The notes under the pieces are model-generated. The model was given only the letters and a program-made list of their open reading frames with translations. It was not told the origin of the DNA and did no database searches. A stretch of 64,000 nt of DNA from Cylindrospermum stagnale PCC 7417 (GTDB lineage Bacteria > Cyanobacteriota > Cyanobacteriia > Cyanobacteriales > Nostocaceae): the NCBI RefSeq assembly GCF_000317535.1, contig NC_019757.1:657001-721000 (forward strand), given 5' to 3'. The position numbers and the translations under genes are program-made. This document shows positions 19,068 to 26,250 of the stretch, piece by piece. Within the stretch, counting starts at the first letter, position 1. Each line of letters opens with the position of its first letter.

Positions 19068-19283
19068 TTAAGTCGCCAATGCCTGATCTACTGCCAGACA
19101 AGCCGCCAGGGTTCCTCCCAGTTGTTGAATGCTGCGATCGCCAAACTCTTCTCTATAGTTAGGCAAATAACGCTGTGAATCATCTACCCTAGGTACATCT
19201 ACATCCAGCAGCAGATACAGATCATGCTGTCGCCGATTGGCTTGTCGCATTTTGTCGCGCCTGTTGTGTACTAGAATTCGGTA
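19068..19283 (-). pseudogene. C-terminal relic of an AAA_28/NadR-like ATPase
   Basis: An open stretch ending at a stop near 19068 reads HDLYLLLDVDVPRVDDSQRY and REEFGDRSIQQLGG, which resembles the C-terminal half of NadR/AAA_28-type P-loop kinases (consensus DLYLLTDxDxPWVxDxxR). No P-loop is present: the frame closes at a TAG (19284-19286) and the opposite strand beyond it carries another gene. I read it as a 5'-truncated remnant; it could still be expressed from the ATG at 19250 as a 60-residue peptide, but that is less likely. Confidence 0.45.
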
Positions 19284-19399
19284 CTAAACTCCGGGACTTG
19301 TCTACCGGAATGAGCTTAGTTTAGATGATAGGCTATTTTAAATACAATTTGCCGTTAAGCTTTGAATATTTCCTGTTGAATTACTTATAGGGGGACAAA

Positions 19400-19795
19400 A
19401 TGACAGCAGAATCAGAAAACAGTTTGAAAGTGGCTCAACAGGCATTTGAGCATCTTCAGCATGGTCTAGCAACAGGGGAATGGTCAGGATTTCTCGATAT
19501 GCTCACAGAAGATATTAGCATTTGGTTTCCAATGGGAAAATACCAGGGGTTAAATGCAGGAAAAGAGCGAGCGATAGTGTTTTTCCAATACGTTGCTGAA
19601 TCTTTTCCGGAAGGACTCACCCTGATACTAGACCGCTTTACCAGCAACGAGACCACAGTTGTATTTGAATTTCGAGACGAGGGACTGTTGTTAGGACAAC
19701 CATACAAAAACCGTGTTGCGATTTCCTTTGATGTGCGTGGCGACAAAATTTGTAGCTATCGGGAATACTTTGGTAGCGATGGCAAATCTTATTAA
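19400..19795 (+). CDS. SnoaL-like (NTF2 fold) protein
   Basis: A 131-residue protein with the typical SnoaL pattern: N-terminal helices (AQQAFEHLQHGLATGEWSGF), LDMLTEDISIWFPMGKYQG, a helix with ERAIVFFQYVAESFPEG, and a C-terminal meander ending ISFDVRGDKICSYREYFGSD. The family covers ketosteroid isomerase-like enzymes and ligand binders. It has a GGGGG ribosome-binding site 7 bases before the ATG and lies alone, divergent from the methyltransferase operon. It is the second NTF2-like protein within 3 kb. Confidence 0.8.
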   Translation: MTAESENSLKVAQQAFEHLQHGLATGEWSGFLDMLTEDISIWFPMGKYQGLNAGKERAIVFFQYVAESFPEGLTLILDRFTSNETTVVFEFRDEGLLLGQPYKNRVAISFDVRGDKICSYREYFGSDGKSY

Positions 19796-19844
19796 GAAGG
19801 CAATTAGGCAAGAGGTAAGAGGTAAGAGGATTGATAACTATTTG

Positions 19845-20309
19845 TTAGTTATTTTCAAGGTTTGGTTGATTGATTTCTCTACATTTAGCTTCTGCTGCTT
19901 GATAGGCTGCTAAATAATCTTGACCACCCAACATGACATCACCATAATACTCATAAGGTGGGTCACCATATATTGGCAATGGTTCGTCTTCTGGATAATC
20001 TTCTTGGGATTCTTCGATGATGGCTTTGAGTTTTTTTACAGTCAGGCTTTGTGCAGGAAAATACCAAAGTTCATCGGGATTTTTTTTCAGGTGGAGTAAT
20101 GTCGGGTCAATAATTACATCCCCTAATTCAATCCAACTATGTTCGATGGGTTCGTATGGCTGACCTGCAAAAACTAAAAACCCCTGCACATACTTTGCTC
20201 CCTGGATTGCTAATGCTGCTCTGTAAGCATTATCAAATGGTGTACTGGCTTTGCTTTTGAGGCTTTGGGCAGTTGTGATTGACAGCGTTTCATCCAATGG
20301 TTTATTCAT
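19845..20309 (-). CDS. Hypothetical protein
   Basis: A 154-residue soluble acidic protein of unknown function. The middle, YVQGFLVFAGQPYEPIEHSW followed by IELGDVIIDPTL, recalls the His/Asp part of transglutaminase or papain-like folds (HxW...DPT), but no upstream catalytic Cys is visible, so an active peptidase is not supported. The C-terminus is acidic (EDYPEDEPLPIYGDPPYEYY). The start ATG has no strong ribosome-binding site. Neighbours give no clue. Confidence 0.6.
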   Translation of the reverse strand: MNKPLDETLSITTAQSLKSKASTPFDNAYRAALAIQGAKYVQGFLVFAGQPYEPIEHSWIELGDVIIDPTLLHLKKNPDELWYFPAQSLTVKKLKAIIEESQEDYPEDEPLPIYGDPPYEYYGDVMLGGQDYLAAYQAAEAKCREINQPNLENN

Positions 20310-20483
20310 TAGCGGCGAGGATTAAAACAGCCATGACAACATCTTATCACTGGGGAGCTATTTCGGGTTTAGGTAGGGTTAAGGTGTTTTTGAGGTAGAA
20401 AACCAGCGCCACACTCATATCAATTATCCCGTGGGGCGTCTCGCCTGTTCTACCTTTGAAGTTGGAACACTCTCAATGTGGAA

Positions 20484-20766
20484 GATCCCCCCAACCCCCC
20501 TTAAAAAGGGGGGCTTTTGACTGTCTTTTACACCTTAAATAGGGGGCTTTTGACTGTCTTTTACACCTTAAAAGGGGGGCTTTTGACTGTCTTTTACACC
20601 TTAAAAGGGGGGCTTTTGACTGTCTTTTACACCTTAAAAGGGGGGCTTTTGACTGTCTTTTACGCCTTAAATGGGGGGTTTTTGAGTGTCTTTTACACCT
20701 TAAATGGGGGGCTTTTAACTTTCTTTTACCCCCTTTTTAAGGGGGTCGCCACAGGCGGGGGGATCT
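20484..20766. repeat. Palindrome-ended element with seven 33-bp tandem units (copy R1)
   Basis: Starts GATCCCCCCAACCCCCC, TTAAAAAGGGGGG and ends CCCCCTTTTTAAGGGGG...GGGGGGATCT, so the ends are inverted relatives. Between them seven units of about 33 bp (core GGGGGCTTTTGACTGTCTTT, then TACACCTTAAA) stand head to tail. A 10-base direct repeat GGAACACTCT occurs on both sides (20464-20473 and 20783-20792). The same element without expansion is at 26061-26211. The rest of the gap 20310-20799 shows nothing else. Confidence 0.85.
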
Positions 20767-20799
20767 TATCCGAAGTGTATTGGGAACACTCTAATTTGT

Positions 20800-23700
20800 T
20801 TACTGCTGTAATTTCTTCAGTTCTGCATCTGTGAAGGGATTTTTGCCAGCGCGTAGGGCTTTCACCCAGGCTTGCCGTTGTGATTTACTATCTTTATCGT
20901 CAGTTTGGGCGATTAATGCTTCAAAATCCTCAATTGCCCCTTGGGTGTTACCTGTCAGCGCCCTTGCTAAACCGCGACTATCACGAATATCGACATTATC
21001 AGGGGCAAGCTTCACAGCATTTTCACAGGCAAACAGGACATTAGGGGCTTTTTTGTTTAAGCTACCGTAACGACAGAGTGCGCCCCAAGAATCAGCAGAA
21101 ATTTCTACTTGGGAATCTAACTTTTGGGCATCTGCGTAAGCTGCTAGGGCTTCCTTTACCTTACCCTCTGTCACAAGACTCTCTCCTTCTGTAATTAAGC
21201 GTTCAGCCTTTCCTTTGTTAGCAAATTCTTGTGCTTTTGCTACTGGGTCAAAGGGTGAGTTAGAATCCCACCGTTGTGCTTTGCGGAACTTGGCAATAGC
21301 AGCATCTATATCATCTATTCTCGCTAGCTTTTCACCTTGGAGAAGCAACACTGAAGCAGCTTTCACCAAAATAGGCTGAGTTTGGCAGTCCTTTAATTCT
21401 TCTAGGACTTCAGGATGGGTTACCAGATAATTATTGAGCAAGTGACAACTATCTTTCACTAACTCATTTAAATCTAAATCCCATAAAATTATTGTCTTGC
21501 CACCACTGCCAGAAGCCACTGTCTTGCCGTCGGGGTTGAAGACGACGCTTAAGACCGAACTGCTATGCCCTGTCAGGGTTTTAAGAGTTTTGCCTGTGGA
21601 GACATCCCAGAGTTTGATGCTGTTGTCATCACTGCCAGAAGCCACTGTCTTGCCGTCGGGGCTGAAGACGGCGCTTAAGACATAACTGCTATGCCCTGTC
21701 AGGGTTTTGAGAGTTTTGCCTGTGGTGAGATCCCAGAGTTTGATGGTTTTGTCACTACTGCCAGAAGCCACTGTCTTGCCGTCAGGGCTGAAGACTACGC
21801 TATTGACCCCACTGCTATGCCCTGTCAGGGTTTTGAGAGTTTTGCCTGTGGTGAGATCCCAGAGTTTGATGGTTTTGTCATCACTGCCAGATGCCACTGT
21901 CTTGCCGTCGGGGCTGAATCCGACGCTATTGACATAACTGCTATGCCCTGTCAGGGTTTTGAGAGTTTTGCCTGTGGTGAGATCCCAGAGTTTGATGGTT
22001 TTGTCACTACTGCCAGAAGCCACTGTCTTGCCGTCGGGGCTGAATCCGACGCTTAAGACCAAATTGCTATGCCCTGTCAGGGTTTTGAGCGCTTTGCCTG
22101 TGGTGAGATCCCAGAGTTTGATGGTCTTGTCATAACTGCCAGATGCCACTGTCTTGCCGTCGGGGCTGAATCCGACGCTAGTGACCCCACTGCTATGCCC
22201 TGTCAGGGTTTTAAGAGTTTTGCCTGTGGTGAGATCCCAGAGTTTGATGGTGTTGTCACCACTGCCAGATGCCACTGTCTTGCCGTCGGGGCTGAAGACG
22301 ACGCTAAAGACCGAATCGCTATGCCCTGTCAGGGTTTTGAGAGTTTTGCCTGTGGTGAGATCCCAGAGTTTGATGGTGTTGTCATAACTGCCAGATGCCA
22401 CTGTCTTGCCGTCGGGGCTGAATACTACGCTCCTGACATAACTGCTATGCCCTGTGAGGGTTTTGAGAGTTTTGCCTGTGGTGACATCCCAGAGTTTGAT
22501 GGTGTTGTCATAACTGCCAGATGCCACTGTCTTGCCGTCGGGGCTGAAGACGACGCTATTGACCGTACTGCTATGCCCTTCTAAGGTATTAACTTCTATA
22601 GCTCTAGTCTCTGGTTGCTCTTTTGGCGGCAAATAAACTGCTTGCCGTAATGTTGCCACAGTTAGCATTTGGGTATCTGTTTTTGCCCAAGGTGCGAGTT
22701 TTAGTTTTTTATATGCCTTTAAGCCTTCTATCAGTGCCTCTCCGGTTTCTGCTGAAGCAAAAAACGCAGATGAAGAATTATTCAAAGCGTTAATTTCATT
22801 AATTGCAGCTTTTTTTCTCTGCTCATCTGCTTGTCGTGCTGAATTCCAAGCTGTCGCTGTCAGCCCAGCTAACATTAAGCCTGTTGCAATTGAACCAACC
22901 AAGGCTTGTTTGAGAACAATATTGAGTTTTGCTTCACTAATTTTTCTTTGCTTTCTTTCCCTTTCCAGTTCTAGCAGCACCTCATTTAACTTTGGGTGTT
23001 GTTGCTGACGGATAAATAAGGCTAAATAGTCATGCACCAGTTGATAGCGGTCAGCAGGGTTTTCTGGCAACAATAGCACTAAGCCAGATTTAACAAAAAT
23101 CTCCAAAACTAAATCTAGTTTGCTGTTGTCTGTGATTGCATTTGTGGTTAATGCTTGCAAATCTCGTTCTAACTCTGCACGAGTTTTGAGGGGGCGAGTT
23201 CCTTTTTCATCGGTGAGCAAGTATAGCAATAACTCTGCCACTGGCTGATTTTCTGCACCGCAATCATTGACAACTTCATCTAGGTAACGCTTTACTAGTT
23301 CTTCTTTGGTGCCGCATTCTTGATATTTTGCTAGGGTTCTGATGTTCTCGGTTTGCAGTTGCGCTCCTACTACCTGTAACTCAATGGGGCGGACTTCACC
23401 TAGTTCTCCGGCTAAATCTTGCACGAGTTGGTCAACTAATGCAGGTTCTAGGTGAAAGTTAGCGCTGGCTGTTAAACGCTCAATGACTGACTTAGCATCA
23501 GTTGGGGAAAAGTTGCCGAGTTCGTAAAGGACGTTTTTGCAGAGAATATCGTTACCAATAATTTTCATGGTAGATAGGCTCGCGCATTCCAGCAAGTAAT
23601 GCAGATAATCTACCCGCAGTGACAAAACTACTTTCACTGAAAGCACATTTAGGCATTCTCCCAAAAATTCAAAAAATTGTCGCCTTAGTTTTGGTTCTGG

Positions 23701-25989
23701 GTAAACAAAGAAAAATTCTTCAAATTGGTCGAAAACCAACACGGTGCGGAGGTTGCGCTGTTCATTTTCCCGCAGTTGAGCGACTATACAATCTGGAAGA
23801 CCTCTCTCCAAACCTCTCTCCTGGGAGGAGAGAGGCTTTGAATTCTCTCCATTCTCCCTTACAGAATCTGGAAGACCTCTCTCCAAACCTCTCTCCTGGG
23901 AGGAGAGAGGCTTTGAATTCTCTCCATTCTCCCTTACAGAATCTGGAAAACCTCTCTCCAAACCTCTCTCCTGGGAGGAGAGAGGCTTTGAATTCTCCCC
24001 ATTCCCTCTTAGGGAAGGGGGTTGGGGGGTTAGGTTCCGGGTTGGTTTTTCGACCTTTGAGCTAGAAGTTTCGACCTTTGAACTAGGAGTTTCTAGCTTT
24101 AGGCTCGGAGTTTCGACCTTTGAGCTAGAAGTTTCGACCTTTGAGCTAGTAGTTTCTAGCTTTGAGCTAGGAGTTTCTAGCTTTGAGCTAGTAGTTTCTA
24201 GCTTTGGGCTAGTAGTTCCGAGTTCTAAACCTCCCCCTGCTCCTCTACCCCTCTCCTGCAAAGCCTCTACCATTAAACGTCCCAACTCCTCTGCCCAGTT
24301 GGTATAAACGCGCATCACCACTGGCAAATTATCCTGAATTCCTATGGCTTTCTTTTTCAACGCAGGCACTAGTCCCGCATTTACTAAGGAACTTTTACCT
24401 ACTCCTGATTGCCCATAGATGGCTATTAATTTATAATCTGGGCGGGCAATGCGTTCAATTAAGCGTTCTACGTCCAACTGTCGACCAGATGCAGCAATTT
24501 CTAAAGCTAGATTTTCTTGTACAGAAGTTACATGTAAGCCATCTAAAAATGCTTGTTTAATTGTCTGCAACCATCCTGCACCAATAAACGCCCGTAAGCC
24601 AAATTGTTGCTCAATGGAACGCCGCTCTAGTTTGATATCAAAGGCTTGAAGATATTGCTTTTGCTGAAATAATAGAAGTTGTAAATTGTTGAGAATCTTG
24701 ATATAAAAATGCGCGTTATTGCCAGTAACACCGAGTTTTTTGGCAGTTTCTAAGTTATTAATGGCTGCTTGATATTGATTGAGATTTCGGTGTGCTTGTG
24801 ACAGAATAAATAAAGATGAACTATGATGTTGTAATATTATAAGTTTATCTGTTTCTTGATTTGGTAATCTGGCTAAAATTATTAATGCTTTCTCTGCTAA
24901 CTCTTTGGCATTAAGCCGATTTTTTCTGGCAAGAGCGACTTCTGCTAAATAGCCGTAATCTTGAGCTATTTTAATTTGGTTTCCTTCGGCTTGATGCACT
25001 GATAAAGCATTATTGGCAAGAGTTTCTAAGGTTTCCCAATATTGTAAGTCTTGTAGAATACCGCCAAAATTATCAATTAAATAAGTTCCTAAATCTGGAC
25101 TTTCAGCAGCTTTTAATAATTCTAGGCATTGCTGGAGAGATTTTTTGGTTGCTTGCCAATCTAAACTGACCTCTCCCTCAGCCCCTCCCCTGCTAGGGGA
25201 GGGGAGTATAGATGAGGTGTTTTGGTTTTGAAGTTGTTTAGCTTGTTTGTAATGACAGTATGTAATATGACTAAGAATTTTAAATTGCAATTTAAGATTG
25301 TTTACTGCTTGCCAATAAGTTAAACTTTGCTGATAATTGCTAATGGCTGAATCTAGCTGATAATTGCTAAAGGCGACAAATCCTAGTAAAAAATTACAAT
25401 TTGCTTTTGATTCTGGTTCTAAAATTTGTCCGGAGGTTTGTAAGTCTTGCCAAGCTGATTTAATTTCTGTAGACTTTTCTAAAGTTAGAGTTAGATGATT
25501 ATGCAATAATTGTTTGGCGGTTTGTTGTAAAAAATCAATTAGTTGGTCAGGTGCGATCGCAAAATTTCTGGTGGTTGCCCAACTCTCTAAGTCTGGAGCT
25601 AGTTCCATGAGCCGCTTGTGGACATCATCGTTAATCCACAGCACTAGGGGGAAAGCAAAGTTTTTGCGAAATTCCTCGCGCACCTGATTATCGGCGGTTA
25701 ACATCTGTGGTAGACCCGGTAAGGAATCTAAGCCGACAACCATCATGGCTTGCACTCCGTCCCCAACTTCCTCGCGAATGGCGCTATAAAGAGTCCTTGC
25801 GGATTCCTGCACATATAAAACGCTAATTTCGAGTTTGCAGATTTCGGGTAATCTGGCGATGAGGCGATCGCGCAAACTGACATAATTACACTTAGCCAAA
25901 ATCAGCTTAAACTTGCCCTGGGAGCCTTCTATCGCCCACGCTAATTGTTGCAGTGCCTTTTCGTTTGCGTTTTGCTGTAAGTCAGTCAT
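20800..25989 (-). CDS. STAND-type NTPase with TPR and nine near-identical WD40 repeats
   Basis: A 1729-residue protein. Residues about 1-170 resemble a degenerate P-loop-like module (FKLILAKCNYVSLRDRL). TPR-like helices follow (about 180-480), then a STAND/AAA NTPase with Walker A GQSGVGKSSL (about 525), Walker B TVLVFDQFEEF (about 755) and a helical/winged-helix part to about 1010. A likely transmembrane helix (ALVGSIATGLMLAGLTA, about 1035) precedes nine 42-residue WD40 repeats (about 1133-1510) and C-terminal TPRs. The layout is that of NLR-like signal ATPases: ligand binding by the propeller would open the NTPase. About 150 repeat-derived residues interrupt the NTPase between Walker A and B. 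No separate effector domain is recognisable. It could be a defence or self-recognition protein, or another regulator. Confidence 0.88.
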   Translation of the reverse strand: MTDLQQNANEKALQQLAWAIEGSQGKFKLILAKCNYVSLRDRLIARLPEICKLEISVLYVQESARTLYSAIREEVGDGVQAMMVVGLDSLPGLPQMLTADNQVREEFRKNFAFPLVLWINDDVHKRLMELAPDLESWATTRNFAIAPDQLIDFLQQTAKQLLHNHLTLTLEKSTEIKSAWQDLQTSGQILEPESKANCNFLLGFVAFSNYQLDSAISNYQQSLTYWQAVNNLKLQFKILSHITYCHYKQAKQLQNQNTSSILPSPSRGGAEGEVSLDWQATKKSLQQCLELLKAAESPDLGTYLIDNFGGILQDLQYWETLETLANNALSVHQAEGNQIKIAQDYGYLAEVALARKNRLNAKELAEKALIILARLPNQETDKLIILQHHSSSLFILSQAHRNLNQYQAAINNLETAKKLGVTGNNAHFYIKILNNLQLLLFQQKQYLQAFDIKLERRSIEQQFGLRAFIGAGWLQTIKQAFLDGLHVTSVQENLALEIAASGRQLDVERLIERIARPDYKLIAIYGQSGVGKSSLVNAGLVPALKKKAIGIQDNLPVVMRVYTNWAEELGRLMVEALQERGRGAGGGLELGTTSPKLETTSSKLETPSSKLETTSSKVETSSSKVETPSLKLETPSSKVETSSSKVEKPTRNLTPQPPSLRGNGENSKPLSSQERGLERGFPDSVRENGENSKPLSSQERGLERGLPDSVRENGENSKPLSSQERGLERGLPDCIVAQLRENEQRNLRTVLVFDQFEEFFFVYPEPKLRRQFFEFLGECLNVLSVKVVLSLRVDYLHYLLECASLSTMKIIGNDILCKNVLYELGNFSPTDAKSVIERLTASANFHLEPALVDQLVQDLAGELGEVRPIELQVVGAQLQTENIRTLAKYQECGTKEELVKRYLDEVVNDCGAENQPVAELLLYLLTDEKGTRPLKTRAELERDLQALTTNAITDNSKLDLVLEIFVKSGLVLLLPENPADRYQLVHDYLALFIRQQQHPKLNEVLLELERERKQRKISEAKLNIVLKQALVGSIATGLMLAGLTATAWNSARQADEQRKKAAINEINALNNSSSAFFASAETGEALIEGLKAYKKLKLAPWAKTDTQMLTVATLRQAVYLPPKEQPETRAIEVNTLEGHSSTVNSVVFSPDGKTVASGSYDNTIKLWDVTTGKTLKTLTGHSSYVRSVVFSPDGKTVASGSYDNTIKLWDLTTGKTLKTLTGHSDSVFSVVFSPDGKTVASGSGDNTIKLWDLTTGKTLKTLTGHSSGVTSVGFSPDGKTVASGSYDKTIKLWDLTTGKALKTLTGHSNLVLSVGFSPDGKTVASGSSDKTIKLWDLTTGKTLKTLTGHSSYVNSVGFSPDGKTVASGSDDKTIKLWDLTTGKTLKTLTGHSSGVNSVVFSPDGKTVASGSSDKTIKLWDLTTGKTLKTLTGHSSYVLSAVFSPDGKTVASGSDDNSIKLWDVSTGKTLKTLTGHSSSVLSVVFNPDGKTVASGSGGKTIILWDLDLNELVKDSCHLLNNYLVTHPEVLEELKDCQTQPILVKAASVLLLQGEKLARIDDIDAAIAKFRKAQRWDSNSPFDPVAKAQEFANKGKAERLITEGESLVTEGKVKEALAAYADAQKLDSQVEISADSWGALCRYGSLNKKAPNVLFACENAVKLAPDNVDIRDSRGLARALTGNTQGAIEDFEALIAQTDDKDSKSQRQAWVKALRAGKNPFTDAELKKLQQ
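21480..22590 (-). repeat. Nine WD40-coding units of 126 bp
   Basis: The coding DNA for the propeller is a tandem array of nearly identical 126-bp units (42 codons). Differences concentrate in the same few codons of each unit: the residues before and after the Val following GHS (ST/N, SY/R, DS/F, SG/T, NL/L, SY/N, SG/N, SY/L, SS/L) and the residue after ASGS (Y, G, S or D), plus N/K two codons later. The framework residues FSPDGKTVASGS and IKLWD are almost constant. Confidence 0.9.
23790..24014 (-). repeat. Three 75-bp tandem repeats inside the NTPase coding region
   Basis: Units begin at 23790, 23865 and 23940 and each carries the palindrome CTCTCTCCTGGGAGGAGAGAG. Translated (25 residues, including NSKPLSSQERGLERG), they keep the reading frame because 75 is a multiple of 3. 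The sequence resembles an intergenic palindromic repeat that entered the gene and was then amplified. Confidence 0.88.
24049..24216 (-). repeat. Eight 21-bp tandem repeats inside the NTPase coding region
   Basis: Eight units of 21 bp (for example TTTGAGCTAGAAGTTTCGACC) encode KLETPSS-like heptapeptides in frame. They adjoin the 75-bp array and together with it form a low-complexity insert of about 150 residues between Walker A and Walker B. Confidence 0.85.
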
Positions 25990-26060
25990 ACCAATTTTAG
26001 ATTTTGGATGGGAAATTTAAATGTATACACGAGTCTTTTAGTGTTGCCTCACATCGTGTA

Positions 26061-26211
26061 GATCCCCCCAACCCCCCTTAAAAAGGGGGGCTTTTGAGTG
26101 TCTTTTACGCCTTAAAACGGGGGCTTTTGAGTGTTTTTTACGCCTTAAAAAGGGTGCTGATGACTCTCTTTTACCCCCTTTTTAAGGGGGTCGCCGTAGG
26201 CGGGGGGATCT
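26061..26211. repeat. Palindrome-ended element (copy R2)
   Basis: A second copy of the R1 element in the same orientation, with the same ends (GATCCCCCCAACCCCCC ... GGGGGGATCTT), the same outer tail (CCGAA...TATTGGGA) and only three diverged internal units. With R1 it brackets the STAND gene. It occupies most of the gap between the STAND gene and the upstream ATPase. Confidence 0.82.
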
Positions 26212-26250
26212 TCTCCGAACCTTATTGGGAGAGAGGTTTTCCTTTCTTAG

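Noticed and set aside
20517-20834. An open frame of 105 codons on the plus strand with repeated FYTLKGGLLTV peptides
   Set aside because: It is a product of the 33-bp repeat (11 codons per unit) in R1. There is no ribosome-binding site and it overlaps the end of the STAND gene.
21497-22584. Several long plus-strand frames antisense to the WD40 part, with periodic Cys-rich peptides
   Set aside because: The periodicity is that of the 126-bp WD40-coding repeat. They are shadows of the real minus-strand gene.
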